The translations under genes and the position numbers were made by a program. Source: Ariolimax columbianus (lineage: Eukaryota; Mollusca; Gastropoda; Stylommatophora; Arionidae). Taken from it: a stretch of 64,000 nucleotides of DNA. The stretch covers positions 37,074,643-37,138,642 of the forward strand of contig JAVGWX010000007.1 in NCBI GenBank assembly GCA_036924085.1, read 5' to 3'. A model generated the notes under the pieces. The model worked only from the letters and a program-made list of their open reading frames with translations, did not search any database and had not been told where the DNA came from. Of the stretch, positions 11,250-23,316 are shown piece after piece; the stretch's first letter is position 1; the number at the start of each line of letters is the position of its first letter.

Positions 11250-11950
11250 ATTAACTTAACTTCGTTATACTGGCTTAGAAGACTCTACAGAGTCTGTATA
11301 CAACCAGTTTATTCCACTTTAAAAATGACTGTGATCATCCAATCTATTCTCGAATTCATTAACTGACCGTGCCTCCACTACATCATGTGCCAATGCATTC
11401 CAAGTATTCAGCACTCTATGACTGAAAAATCTTTTCCTAATATCCAATATGGACCTGTCTTTAAATAATTTGAAGCTATGACCTCTAGTTCTGGTAGTCT
11501 GTTGAGCTTTGAAAAACTTGTTAGTCTAAGTTATTCTTTCCATTGATTAATTTATAAATCTGTATTGTCACCTCGAATTCTTCTCTTTTCTAGACACTGC
11601 AGACCAGTTTTTCTAAGTCTCTCCTCATAACTATAATTCTGGAATCCCACGATCATTTTTGTAGCTCTACTTTGTACCCATCCTATCGTGTTTATATCAT
11701 CTCTGTTATAAGGACTCCACACCTGAATACAGTTCTCCAATTTGGGTATCACCAATGATTTAAATAGTTTGACTATCACTTCCTTGATTCGATGTGTAAT
11801 GTTTCTTTTAATCATACCCAGCCTTTTTCACAGCCACCAGGATGATTTGCTCTCGCACCTTACACGTATGATCTATTTTATCACCTAGGTCCTTTTACTT
11901 TTCTAATATTGTTCACTCCCATTATATAATTATGTTTCGTATTTGATCTT
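11250..11950 (-). mobile_element. CR1-like LINE 3' fragment
   Basis: Minus strand encodes KEVIVKLFKSLVIPKLENC, VWSPYNRDDINT and IVGFQNYSYEERLRKTGLQC, followed by the NEFENRLD region and the family tail at 11255-11310. Stops and frameshifts present. Confidence 0.85.
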
Positions 11951-11954
11951 AATG

Positions 11955-12115
11955 AAGTCTGTAAATATTATAGTATGAAAATCAATATAGAGAAAACCGA
12001 AATCACAAATGTAAGGAAAAAATAATGTTCATACAAAAAAACAAAACAAGTAAAACTTGTGAACAATTTCACGTGCCTGGATAACATAGTCTCAGGAGAT
12101 GGAAAATGGCGAAAC
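11955..12115 (+). mobile_element. LINE RT fragment
   Basis: Peptides MKINIEKTEIT and VNNFTCLDNIVSGDGK match the RT segment between the YADD box and the thumb. Short and broken. Confidence 0.5.
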
Positions 12116-12119
12116 CGGT

Positions 12120-12455
12120 ACATGAACTGAGGCAGACAGAGACCCAAAGCTGACTGCTAGCGGCAGGGAAAGCGAACCAGAGCTGCATAGTCCCTTTCTA
12201 CACCTCCGCGCAGTGATCCTGGATAACAGGCTGCAACAGAACAGCCTGGCTAAGGAGAAGGGCTAAAAGAAGACAGGTTAACCTGGTACTCAAAAATGTC
12301 TGCTGAAGTCGGATGTGTCAGACAGACAGGTGCAAATATCGCAGTCAAGCTGTAAACTACGAAATAGCACAATCCGTTCTCCAGACAACATTCTGTTACT
12401 TGCAAATCCTTTTCTAGGGCTTGGTAGCGAGAGATTGAGAACGAACGATAAAGAA
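12120..12455 (+). repeat. Repeat F, near full length
   Basis: Carries 5' blocks (TGACTGCTAGCGGCAGGG, GTGATCCTGGATAACAGGC) and 3' blocks (CTGAAGTCGGATGTGTCAG, GCAAATATCGCAGTCAAGC, GAGATTGAGAACGAACGA), then an AAGAAGAAA tail. Confidence 0.85.
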
Positions 12456-12529
12456 GAAAATGTGACAAAGAAATCCAAAATCGATGTAAAATAGCAAGTC
12501 AAATCAAAGGGCAAATGTCCACGTTATTA

Positions 12530-12903
12530 ATGTGATCATTTATACAAAAAGAACGTTATGCAACACGCTACCCACATTGTGCTATCAAGGCCAGCACTTG
12601 GCATTGACAAACAAATATAACAGAAACATAGTAACAACAGAGATGAAATACAAGCGAAGAAACCTTGAAGTAACAAGAATGAGCAGAATTAGAAATGAAG
12701 ATATTAGGAGATAAGTAGGTACACCAGTGCAAGATGACTTCATCAAGAGAGAGCAAACCAAATGGTCCCGTCATGTGACGTCAAACACGGATAGTATCCA
12801 TCAGAAATCAATGCTATACATATACAATGGAAACAAAGCAAAGGGTCAGCCACGCAAAAAATCGATAGCAGAAATAACAGAAGCATAGAAGTTCCCCGTG
12901 TAC
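12530..12903 (+). mobile_element. LINE-D ORF2 C-terminal end
   Basis: Frames give NTLPTLCYQGQHLALTNK, TRMSRIRNEDIRR and a QRKKSIAEITEA-type segment: the tail of an RT protein (LPTLCY.CQ.WTLT..., RIRNEDIRRQVGT). Relatives at 23317-23960 (minus) and 24746-25125 (plus). The 57-bp array begins where the ORF end should lie. Confidence 0.75.
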
Positions 12904-13190
12904 GAAGCACATATTAGGACCCGGTCAAGAAACCTCTTCATAACCTGACGCTGAAAGGCACAAGCACATACTAGGACCCGGTCAAGAAACCTCTTCATAA
13001 CCTGACGCTGAAAGGCACAAGCACATACTAGGACCCGGTCAAGAAACCTCTTCATAACCTGACGCTGAAAGGCACAAGCACATACTAGGACCCGGTCAAG
13101 AAACCTCTTCATAACCTGACGCTGAAAGGCACAAGCACATACTAGGACCCGGTCAAGAAACCTCTTCATAACCTGACGCTGAAAGGCACA
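12904..13190 (+). repeat. 57-bp tandem repeat, 5 units, at LINE-D 3' end
   Basis: Five units of GACCCGGTCAAGAAACCTCT ... CCTGACGCTGAAAGGCACAA. The same unit, reverse-complemented, forms the array at 20794-23316. One copy of the unit is present at the end of LINE-D at 25060-25110. Confidence 0.95.
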
Positions 13191-13254
13191 AGTATGACAA
13201 AATAAGACAGATGATCTATGTTATTAGTGTTATTTTTGTGCTAGTCAGAGACGG

Positions 13255-13500
13255 TCGACGTGATATATGCAGCACATCAACTCGCACCAGTCTCCCAAGC
13301 ATGTTCACTCACCTTAGACAGCGAAGATTACGACTAGTTGATCATGTTCGTCATGTGGTATAAGACCACATTTCTAAAGATATCCTCTGTGGACAGTTGA
13401 CGGATGGCAAGATAACAGTTATGGTTCAAATATGTGTGTAAGCGTGATATGAAGTCCCTGGACATCATGGGAAGGCGAAGCTGCAGACTGCTCCAAGTAA
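13255..13500 (+). mobile_element. LINE-C 3' fragment
   Basis: Peptides THLRQRRLRLVDHVRHV, HISKDILCGQLTDGK and the following MKSLD-type segment match LINE ORF2 C-termini, as at 37500-37720. Confidence 0.65.
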
Positions 13501-14245
13501 ATGGCGTTTAATATAGATACATGTACAGTCATCCACATGGGTAGATCCAATATGGAACATAATTACAGAATGGGAGAGAACAATATTAGAATGATAGATA
13601 GGGAAAGGGACCTTGGGGTTATAATAGAGGATTCAGGAAAAATGAATGAGCAAGTCCAGGTAGCAGTGAATAAGGCAAATGCAATGTTAGGTATGATAAA
13701 AATAAATATTAAACAAAGGAGTAAGGAGGTGATTGTCAAACTGTATAAAGCATTAGTTAGAACTAGATTGGAGTACTGTGTACAGATATGGAGTCCTTAT
13801 CGTAGAGGAGATATAAACATGCTGGAAAGGATACAAAGAACAGCGACAAAACTGATAGTGGGATTCCAGAATTACAGTTACGAAGAAAGACTGAAAAACC
13901 GGCCTACAGTGTCTAGAAAAGAGAAGAATTCTGGGCGACTTAATACAGGTTTATAAGATAATTAAAGGAAAGGTAAAATTAGACTATAACAAGTTTTTTT
14001 TCCCCTTCAAAATACAACCACCAACTAGAACAAGAGGGCGTAGATACAAATTAACTATTTAAAAAAAGGTCCAGATGAGAAATTAGGAAATAATTTTTTA
14101 GTCAGAGAGTGGTGAATGCTTGGAATGGATTACTCCCAGGATGTGCTGGAGGCAGAGACAGTTAGTGCATTTATAATAGATTGGATATGTATAGTTTTTA
14201 GAGCAGGGTAATGCCGATGTGACTGGTTGTCTGCAGACTTACTGA
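13501..14245 (+). pseudogene. CR1-like LINE, best-preserved 3' ORF fragment
   Basis: An open frame 13501-13956 (151 residues) encodes VIHMGRSNMEHNYRMG, RDLGVIIEDSGKMNEQ, KANAMLGMIK, EVIVKLYKALVRTRLEYCVQ, IWSPYRRGDINMLERIQRTA and IVGFQNYSYEERL. This is the thumb and C-terminal region of a CR1/L2-type RT. A frameshift near the end of the frame separates it from the ARTRGR/WNALP part further downstream. The upstream RT palm is missing (5' truncation). It is the reference copy for the other CR1-like fragments in the window. Confidence 0.85.
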
Positions 14246-14389
14246 TTTAGACATGTACCCGAAAGAGCCACCTCACGTTTGATGAAGATAAGACCTTGCA
14301 ACACGGAAAAGTGAAACGACAATGCCGCAAGGTGGACAAACTAAGTATATCGTTTTATTTACCACTCCAAGTTCTTATCATCTTATAGT

Positions 14390-14990
14390 CAGCCATGACT
14401 GGAAGAGGCTAACTACAACTTCGGGAGTTATGTCAAGGACAGCACTGTGACTTGCACACAGATTTTGTCGACCTGACCATGACCTTTGACACCGCCAGAA
14501 GAGAAGGGCTCCGACCAATCATGTGGAAGCTGCCCCGACAGATTCATTGCGGCTGTCTGTCAGTTTCATGATGTCTGAGTACTACGTGAAGGGGAATTGT
14601 ATGTAGCCTTCCCAGTCAGCAACGGTGTCAAACAGGATTGTGTGTTAACATTGGCCCTCTTTACCACGGTCCTTGCAGCAATGCTATCTTCTGAAGCTGT
14701 ACATGGCTCTACTACTGACATGTTTATCGTGTACAGGACACAAGATTGGCTGTACAATCTGAGACATCTGAAGTCTTGCACCAAGGTGAGTGAGGCCACA
14801 ATCTTGGATCTTCTGTTTGCTGATGAATGCGCCCTTAACACCTACTTTGAACAAGACATGCAATCCACCATGATGGAATTTCGGGCGGCATGTGGGTCTT
14901 CTTCTTCGTTCTTAGTCGACCTGTACTTCTACAGGGGCACATGCCTCTGTACAGGTCCAAGCTCTGGTATGAGCTGGATTTAGCCGAAAG
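14390..14990 (+). mobile_element. LINE-C RT palm fragment
   Basis: Broken frames give DFVDLTMTFDTARREGLRPI (motif A, DLTKAFD-like), FPVSNGVKQDCVLTLALF (motif B, NGVKQGCVLAPTLF-like) and LLFADECALNT (FADD box with the second Asp changed to Glu). The order of motifs is right for a non-LTR RT. 14250-14380 is unassigned. Confidence 0.75.
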
Positions 14991-14994
14991 AAAA

Positions 14995-15290
14995 ATGTCC
15001 TGCTTAGTGGTCTAGACTTGAGCAGCTAAATACTCCGCTGCGTTGGGACAAGTGCCGCAGATGGTGGTTAACCAATGTGCGAGTCCATCTTAATAGACTA
15101 AAACACTAGAGCAAAGTAGACCCGCAGCCTGTTAGACGCCATCTATGCTGCTCTAAACAAACCCGCTAACCATGGCCGGGTGTTATGCCATGTCATACAG
15201 TTAGTCGCCTCTTATGACATGCTCTCTGTGAGGCAGTGCTGATATACTTGTCATACACAGAGACCCAGGCAGACCACTCGGGTGTGTATG
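14995..15290 (+). repeat. Repeat E, near full length
   Basis: Blocks TTAGTGGTCTAGACTTGAGC, TGGGACAAGTGCCGCAGATG, AGTAGACCCGCAGCCTGTTA, AACCATGGCCGGGTGTTATG and CAGACCACTCGGG, matching 16665-16995 and 34430-34650. Confidence 0.85.
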
Positions 15291-15734
15291 TAAAGAATAG
15301 TTGAAGGCTGTTACAGAACATGAAGACGTTGTTGACGGACCATGCCTCATAATAATGACCACTTCAACATCAAGAAGAGGTGCAGGGCAGAAGTCAATAT
15401 TTTATTTCCAACAGCTTTTTCAATAAAATGAGGATTAGAACAGCAAATACTGAGGTAATGAAAATCAGCAGAATAAAGAAAACACTAAAAATACGGGTAC
15501 AAAGTACCTCATTTCACATACATTTCTTGTGCCTTGGTGAGAGTCCATGTCTGACACTGGTAGCATAGAGTTAGTATAATATTACTATTTATCAGCTGTC
15601 TCTGTGTCTTCATTGGAATGTATTTGTGTCTTAGTAGTGGTGAGAACTGATAGGAGACCGCATGAGCTTTCTGCGTTCTTGATTACACCTCTCTATCTAA
15701 CCTCCCATCTCGTGTAAACACGCTGCTCAAGTAT
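15291..15734. other. Mostly unassigned, minor LINE traces
   Basis: A 62-residue frame at 15380 contains RTANTEVMKISRIKKT, reminiscent of the KTEVM.I segment of RT proteins. The remainder is unrecognised. Confidence 0.35.
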
Positions 15735-15880
15735 TTCAATTCACGTCTTCTTCGTTCGTTCTCAATCTCCCGCTACCAAGCCCTGAACAGGGCTTTGGAA
15801 GTAGCAGAATGTAGTCCGGAGTTTACAGCTTGACTGCGATATTTGCACTTTTCGGTCCGACACACCCGTTGTCGACAAGG
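15735..15880 (-). repeat. Repeat F 3' end
   Basis: Reverse of the F tail: TTCTTCGTTCGTTCTCAATC, CTACCAAGCCCTGAACAGGG, TACAGCTTGACTGCGATATT. Confidence 0.85.
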
Positions 15881-15949
15881 TGACATGTAGTAACTTTGAC
15901 ATATTTAAAAAAAATATACGCGTGCGTGCGTGCTCCTCGGCGATCACTG

Positions 15950-16660
15950 CTCATTTAGCCTGGGACTCCGGATTCTTCAGTAAAGTGTGCTGGCTTGTTT
16001 AACGTCTCAATGCCGTCGTACAGTTTCTCCTAGAGGGTAGCCGACCACATTCTTTTGTTCAGATATGTGCGCTGAGGCAGTCCTGAAGTTCGTGTGCTGC
16101 TCTCATGCTTGCCAGACCACAGTTACATAGTCTGGTGGTACATATCTTGAATTTAATGTACAGGTTGTGTCTCATTCTGTTGTGGTCAGTTCAGAGATGA
16201 AGTGTGGTAGCCTGGTCAGTCATAGTATGAACAGTTGGTAGTACCCATCATCTGCGTGGTATTTATGCTATTCTTCCTGCCACTTATCATTGTGCTGCCC
16301 TTTTATTATGGGTTTTTTTTCTTGATGGTTGGTGAGGTATTCTTTTTGTATCAGTTATGCACCTTCTCTGGCTAGGCAGTCGGCATCTTCGTTTTCTTTG
16401 ATGTTACATTGTGATGGTGTCGCACAAAAAAGTAACCTACTCAGCGTGGGCATTCGTAAACAATAACATCTACTGAATAACAACTTTCTAGCACCAGTGA
16501 GACATTTTCACCAAGCCTGCCTCCAATCTATTCTGTGTTCTTGTTGGATCTGAGTTCCCTTATCGTACATCAGTTAGTATCGCGATTTTCTCATGCATTC
16601 GGTTTCTGTGTTGTAGAGCCATTTCTACTGCTATATTAGTGCTAGTGATGCCCATGTGCA
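15950..16660 (-). mobile_element. Diverged I-like LINE, RNase H region
   Basis: Minus strand holds a CNIKENEDADCLAREGA peptide (near 16370-16430) equivalent to CNIQGNEEADRLAKEGA in the other copies, and further upstream in the element an AVEMALQHRNRM...KIAI segment typical of RNase H. Strongly diverged, with many stops. Confidence 0.65.
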
Positions 16661-16664
16661 GGTC

Positions 16665-16995
16665 CCAGCTCTGACGTGAGCCAAATGTAGCCAGGAGGAT
16701 ATTTCTTGCTTAGCAGGGTAGGCTGAAACAGTTTATTACTTTGCTGCATTGGGATAAGTGCCGCGGTTGGTGGTCAACCAATTTGTGAGTCCATCTTAAT
16801 AGAGTCAAACACTAGAGCAAAGTAGACCCGCAGCCTGTTAGGCACTATCTATGATGCTTTAAACAAACCACCTAACCATGGTCGGTGTTATGCCATGTCA
16901 CACAGTTAATCACCTCTTACGACATGCTCTCTGTGAAACAGTGGTGCTATTTTGTCCTTGTCATACACATAGGCCTCAGCAGATCAATCGAGTAA
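16665..16995 (+). repeat. Repeat E, near full length
   Basis: Same block order as 14995-15290, ~80% similar by eye, ending CAGCAGATCAATCGAG. Confidence 0.85.
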
Positions 16996-17009
16996 TATTA
17001 TTTATTGTC

Positions 17010-17260
17010 ATGTGGTTAGTCCCTTGCAGAACGTCGCTTCTCATCACAGCCAGTCTGAAAGTAACGCGATCTCTTGCCAAATCTCCAGCATGCTACAGAG
17101 CCATGCCCAAGCTTTCTTTGACATCTTGGTGTACCACTGCCTATTCTTGTCTAGCATCAAACCTCTCAAGACCGCTGTGTCTTTTGTCTGCATTCTTCTT
17201 TTTTTTTGGGTCCATGGTCCCCGGCAGACCACTCAGAACTTCTACTTTCCGCTCTAAAGT
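17010..17260 (-). mobile_element. LINE-B 3' end
   Basis: Reverse complement of the 10290-10480 / 56840-57000 type: AACGTCGCTTCTCATCACAG, CATCTTGGTGTACCACTGCC, TTGTCTGCATTCTTC. Confidence 0.75.
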
Positions 17261-17399
17261 TGCTAGAGAACTTGCATGCGGCTGGACATGTCTACCTTTA
17301 CCCATTTTTTCTGTCTCATTATCAGTCCTCCTCCGCTCTGGGTGGCATTTATAGCTGAGTAAACTGTATCTGTGAGCAAACCAGTGACTAGTTCACTGA
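17261..17399. other. Unassigned spacer
   Basis: Nothing recognised. Confidence 0.3.
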
Positions 17400-17820
17400 C
17401 CACTTTCATCTGGGCTGCCTAAGGAAACTGCTGAGCATGAAATGGCAAGATAGGATCACAGATGTAGAAGTTTTTTCGCTGGCTGGCATGACAAGCGCCC
17501 ACACAAGTCTGTGCAGATTGCAGCTTAGATGGACTTGGCCATGTTGTCTGCAAGTCAGATGAGCAGCTTCCAAAGAAAATGATTCTATGTCGAGGCAGGC
17601 AAGTGAAATCTTGGTGGTCAAATAGAACGTTACAAAAACACTCTGAAAGCCTTGCTAAAGAACTGCAACATTGACCCTGATAATTGGGAAAACATTGCAG
17701 CTGATCGCTCTACCTGGGGAAGCAAAATCTTTTCTGGCATGACGCATGTGGAGTAGACAAGAATCAAGGAAGCTGCATGGAGACGAGCGACACCAAAGGC
17801 AAGGTAAGAGTTGCCTCCGT
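17400..17820 (+). mobile_element. LINE-C-like ORF2 C-terminal fragment
   Basis: Peptides LRKLLSMKWQDRITDVEVFS, LAGMTSAHTSLCRLQLRW and ADRSTWGSKI fit the C-terminal LRW.GH...R region of a non-LTR RT protein. Broken by stops. Confidence 0.65.
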
Positions 17821-17959
17821 CTGACAGTGTTTCTCTGCCCTCAGTGTGACATATGCTTTCGCTTGGTTTGATCAGCCACATACGAGCCCACTCTAGGATT
17901 GACAGATGACAACGTGGTCCGCATAAATCCCTTCCTCTATGATTTATTAGCTCATATTA

Positions 17960-18200
17960 CTGTTGTTTATTGTAACTTAATGTCTTTATACTAGTTTAGA
18001 AGACTGCAGAGTCTGTATACAACCAGTTTCATTTTTTATTTCCTTGCTCTAAAAGCTATGCGCATCCAATCTATTCTAAAATGCATTAATTGTCCTTGCC
18101 TCAACTACTTCCTGCGGTCATGCATTCCAAGCATTCACCACTCTCTGACTAAAAGAATATTTTCTTATATCTAATCTGGTGATTAAAATTTCCCTAAAGA
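17960..18200 (-). mobile_element. CR1-like LINE extreme 3' end
   Basis: Reverse of the tail (AGAAGACTGCAGAGTCTGTA) followed by the reverse WNA..P...VNAF segment (CATGCATTCCAAGCATTCAC). Confidence 0.8.
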
Positions 18201-18239
18201 AGGATGTGCATGGAATTAGTAACCTTGTCATATACAGAA

Positions 18240-20735
18240 TGGCCCAAAAGGTACGCCACAATTAAAAAAATGTTTTAAAATCTTCATCAAAATGATAATT
18301 TTCTTCTTTCAGATATTGATACGTTAACCCTTGAAAATGTGTTACGGACAAATTTAGCACGGACCAAAATTATGAAAATCGATGACGTATTGTGCGCACA
18401 CATGTTTCGTTATCAAGTGAGAAATTCACCCTCTAAATCCGCAATTATTCATTAAACTCACTGTGGTTGGCTTGCCACAAATTGAGAGAGCGTTTCACGC
18501 GAACACCGAAAAAGGGGAATCCGTGTTGAGCAAAACTTTCAGCAAGATGCAACAACTTCCACTTGACACCGTTCCAGAGATCTTGATATCCACAGAATAT
18601 CCCTACAGCAACTCAAAAAGAATTTGCACATGCAAGAGATTAAGCCGATAGATTACAGAATTATGATGTTCGTTTTCAAGATATGGCAAGAGACGACACA
18701 AATTTATTCACAAATTAATCATGGGTGATGAAGTCCATTTACACCTAAATGGATTCCTGTAGGACTGTCTAAAGAAATGTGTGTTTTATAAGTACAAAGC
18801 ACAATCCTAGAGATCTTCATGAGGAAATAAAAAATATGTCATGGCAACAAAAGACCCGAAAAGGTGGGGACAAAGCAGGAAATATGTTGGTTGAGACAAC
18901 AGAAATATAATAATTGGCGGAATATGTTGATGCTCTCTTTCATGATGAAAGATGCAGTAAATCTGAAGTAAAAGATACAGCAGGATCATCAATTCTTAAA
19001 CCAGAAGTTTAAAGAACTATTAGAACATTGAAGAAAAGGAAATCAGATGGACGAGATAACATTACCATATACCTGATAGAGGCACTGACAAAATTTGGTG
19101 TTGATCGAGTAACAAATCGTTGCAACAACATATACGCAGTAGACACATACCACAGGATCTAACAATTTCTGAGCTCATAATGTTGCCTAAGAAGACCAAA
19201 GAAGTAGATTGCACAGATTTTCGAACTATAAGTTTGATGAGACATGTCACCAAAATATTTCTTAAAACCGTACAGGAAAGAATTAAAAGAAAGATTAACA
19301 AGAAGGTCAATGCAGAGCAGTTTGGTTTCAAGCAGAACAGAGAAACAAGAGAAGGGATTTTATGTACGAGAATGATTGTAGAAAAATACATGCTTGCTTC
19401 ATTGGTTACACTAAAGCGTTTTATAACGTGAAGCATGAACAGTTAATAAGATGTCAATCTGAACGGTCAGGATATCAAGCTTATCACAAACTTGTATTGG
19501 GATCAATCAGTATGTTTGAGAACTAGAGAGGAGACGTCACCTAGTAGGTAGAACTATTAAAAAATGGGTTAGGCAGGGGTGTGTGCTCTCCCCTTGCTTG
19601 TATACACAGAACAGATTTTCAAAGACATAGATGACATTCATGAATTGAATACAGGAGGATGTGGCATCAATAATATCAGATATGCTGATGATACAATGTT
19701 AATAGCAGAGAAACCAGTACATCTGCAGAACTTAATGGATAAGATAAATGGATAAAAGTCAGCAATTTGGGTTGGAAATCATCATAAAAAAGACTTAAGT
19801 TATGGTGTTTACCAAAGAGAGTGAAGGTCCAAAATCTTTCATCCACATAAATGGAGAAATTCTAGAACAAATGTCAAGCTATGTACACTTTGGCCAACTC
19901 ATTTCGGCTGATGGCAAATGCGAAAGGGAGATCATTAAAAGAATTGCAATAGCCAAAAATACATTTAACAGCATGAGAGATACACTTCTGTCAAACAGAT
20001 ATCTAAGATCTTAAAAATGAGAATCATAAAATGCTATGTGCCATAAAATGCTATGTGCATTCAGTTTTATTGTATGGAGTAGAAACCTGGATCCTGACAA
20101 AGAAAATGGAGAAGTTTATTGAGGCGTAATGTAGATTTTCAGAAGACTAGGACGAGTTTCTTGGAAAGATAGGAAAACCAATGATGAGGTTCTGGAACAA
20201 CTTCAGGTGGAACAGACATTTCTGGAGGAAAAATAAAATATGTTGATCATGTCAAGAGCCATGACAATCTGTAGAGGGTTATTTTGGAGGGCAGAGTAGA
20301 GGGCAAAAGTGTCAAAGGGTGACAGAGATACAGACAACATCAGGATGTGGCCGGGACACAGTTTGACTGTGTGTACCAGCCTGGTGCGAACAGAAACAGA
20401 TGGAGATCCATTACCATCAACCTCCACTGCAGAGACAGCACTTGATGATGACATACATTAACTCCGCAATATCCTGCAGCGGAAGAAACACATTTGAACA
20501 GAAATTCATGCATTGGGTCTTAAGACACTGACTCATGTCGTGGAAAATCAACTTGAAAAGATGCTCGCTTGTGATGCTGCAAATGGAGGTCATTTGCGTG
20601 ACATCATCTTGAATAATCAGACTTTATAAATTTCCTAATGTTATATTGTCATTTATAGAAACATTATTTCAAAAATGAATAAATATAAAAAACTGTGAAA
20701 CAATTTGATACGAAAACACACTTCCTCTAACTTTT
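18240..20735 (+). mobile_element. Tc1/mariner-type transposon remnant split by LINE-B
   Basis: 18240-18780 holds frames ending MGDEVHFHLNGFL, equal to the DEAHFHLNG motif (second catalytic Asp) of mariner-like transposases. 20455-20640 holds LKTLTHVVENQLEKMLACDA and GGHLRDIIL, a mariner C-terminus. Between them lies a LINE-B copy, so one transposon was interrupted. Terminal inverted repeats are not clear (left end near ATGGCCCAAAAGGTACGCC). Inactive. Confidence 0.6.
18790..20450 (+). pseudogene. LINE-B, long RT fragment
   Basis: From left to right: LKKRKSDGRDNITIYLIEAL, SELIMLPKKTKEVDCTDFRT (RT motif 1-2 area), KVNAEQFGFKQNRETREG, RYADDTMLIAEKP (YADD box intact), FIHINGEILEQMSSYVHFGQ, ISADGKCEREIIKRIAIAKN and VLLYGVETWILTKK. 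The frames are shifted several times, so the ORF is dead. This is the most complete LINE-B here. RTE- or L1-like by motif style, clade unresolved. Confidence 0.8.
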
Positions 20736-20793
20736 GTCTCCTTTTTGTTACAAAAAAGTTATAGGGCAGTCACTGTTGTTGATTCTTTATAGA

Positions 20794-23316
20794 ATAGTAT
20801 GTGCTTGTGTATTTCAGCATCAGGTTATGAAGAGGTTTCTTGACCGGGCCCTAGTATGTGCTTGTGTCTTTCAGCATCAGGTTATGAAGAGGTTTCTTGA
20901 CCGGGTCCTAGTATGTGCTTGTGTCTTTCAGCATCAGGTTATGAAGAGGTTTCTTGACCGGGCCCTAGTATGTGCTTGTGTCTTTCAGCATCAGGTTATG
21001 AAGAGGTTTCTTGACCGGGCCCTAGTATGTGCTTGTGTCTTTCAGCATCAGGTTATGAAGAGGTTTCTTGACCGGGCCCTAGTATGTGCTTGTGTCTTTC
21101 AGCATCAGGTTATGAAGAGGTTTCTTGACCGGGCCCTAGTATGTGCTTGTGTCTTTCAGCATCAGGTTATGAAGAGGTTTCTTGACCAGGCCCTAGTATG
21201 TGCTTGTGTCTTTCAGCATCAGGTTATGAAGAGGTTTCTTGACCGGGCCCTAGTTTGTGCTTGTGTCTTTCAGCATCAGGTTATGAAAAGGTTTCTTGAC
21301 TGGGCCCTAGTATGTGCTTGTGTCTTTCAGCATCAGGTTATGAAGAGGTTTCTTGACCGGGCCCTAGTATGTGCTTGTGTCTTTCAGCATCAGGTTATGA
21401 AGAGGTTTCTTGACCGGGCCCTAGTATGTGCTTGGGTCTTTCAGCATCAGGTTATGAAGAGGTTTCTTGACCCGGGCCCTAGTATGTGCTTGTGTCTTTC
21501 AGCATCAGGTTATGAAGAGGTTTCTTGACCGGGCCCTGGTATGTCCTTGTGTCTTTCAGCATCAGGTTATGAAGAGGTTTCTTGACCGGGCCCTGGTATG
21601 TGCTTGTGTCTTTCAGCATCAGGTTATGAAGAGGTTTCTTGATCGGGCCCTAGTATGTGCTTGTGTCTTTCAGCATCAGGTTATGAAGAGGTTTCTTGAC
21701 CAGGCCCTAGTATGTGCTTGTGTCTTTCAGCATCAGGTTATGAAGAGGTTTCTTGACCGGGGCCTAGTATGTGCTTGTGTCTTTCAGCATCAGGTTATGA
21801 AGAGGTTTCTTGACCGGGCCCTAGTATGTGCTTGTGTCTTTCAGCATCAGGTTATGAAGAGGTTTCTTGACCGGGCCCTAGTATGTGCTTGTGTCTTTCA
21901 GCATCAGGTTATGAAGAGGTTTCTTGACCGGGCCCTAGTATGTGCTTGTGTCTTTCAGCATCAGGTTATGAAGAGGTTTCTTGACTGGGCCCTAGTATGT
22001 GCTTGTGTCTTTCAGCATCAGGTTATGAAGAGGTTTCTTGACCGGGCCCTAGTATGTGCTTGTGTCTTTCAGCATCAGGTTATGAAGAGGTTTCTTGACC
22101 GGGCCCTAGTATGTGCTTGGGTCTTTCAGCATCAGGTTATGAAGAGGTTTCTTGACCCGGGCCCTAGTATGTGCTTGTGTCTTTCAGCATCAGGTTATGA
22201 AGAGGTTTCTTGACCGGGCCCTGGTATGTGCTTGTGTCTTTCAGCATCAGGTTATGAAGAGGTTTCTTGATCGGGCCCTAGTATGTGCTTGTGTCTTTCA
22301 GCATCAGGTTATGAAGAGGTTTCTTGACCAGGCCCTAGTATGTGCTTGTGTCTTTCAGCATCAGGTTATGAAGAGGTTTCTTGATCGGGCCCTAGTATGT
22401 GCTTGTGTCTTTCAGCATCAGGTTATGAAGAGGTTTCTTGACCGGGCCCTAGTATGTGCTTGTGTCTTTCAGCATCAGGTTATGAAGAGGTTTCTTGACC
22501 GGGCCCTAGTATGTGCTTGTGTCTTTCAGCATCAGGTTATGAAGAGGTTTCTTGACCGGGCCCTAGTATGTGCTTGTGTCTTTCAGCATCAGGTTATGAA
22601 GAGGTTTCTTGACCGGGCCCTGGTATGTCCTTGTGTTTTTCAGCATCAGGTTATGAAGAGGTTTCTTGACCAGGCCCTGGTATGTGCTTGTGTCTTTCAG
22701 CATCAGGTTATGAAGAGGTTTCTTGACCGGGCCCTAGTATGTGCTTGTGTCTTTCAGCATCAGGTTATGAAGAGGTTTCTTGACAGGGCCCTAGTATGTG
22801 CTTGTGTCTTTCAGCATCAGGTTATGAAGAGGTTTCTTGACCGGGCCCTAGTATGTGCTTGTGTCTTTCAGCATCAGGTTATGAAGAGGTTTCTTGACCG
22901 GGCCCTGGTATGTCCTTGTGTCTTTCAGCATCAGGTTATGAAGAGGTTTCTTGACCGGGCCCTGGTATGTGCTTGTGTCTTTCAGCATCAGGTTATGAAG
23001 AGGTTTCTTGACCGGGCCTTAGTATGTGCTTGTGTCTTTCAGCATCAGGTTATGAAGAGGTTTCTTGACCGGGCCCTAGTTTGTGCTTGTGTCTTTCAGC
23101 ATCAGGTTATGAAGAGGTTTCTTGACCGGGCCCTAGTATGTGCTTGTGTCTTTCAGCATCAGGTTATGAAGAGGTTTCTTGACCGGGCCCTAGTATGTGC
23201 TTGTGTCTTTCAGCATCACTTTATGAAGAGGTTTCTTGACCGGGCCCTAGTATGTGCTTGTGTCTTTCAGCATCAGGTTATGAAGAGGTTTCTTGACCGG
23301 GCCCTAGTATGTGCTT
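20794..23316. repeat. 57-bp satellite array, about 44 units
   Basis: Units of TTATGAAGAGGTTTCTTGAC ... GGGCCCTAGTATGTGCTTG. 57 is a multiple of 3, so long artificial open frames arise (264, 248 and 422 codons); they are not genes. An extra C (ACCCGGGCC) and a GGGTC variant occur at about 21433-21475 and again 685 bp later, and a TGGGCC variant at 21301 and 21986, so a 12-unit block was duplicated. It abuts the 3' end of a minus-strand LINE-D. Confidence 0.97.
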
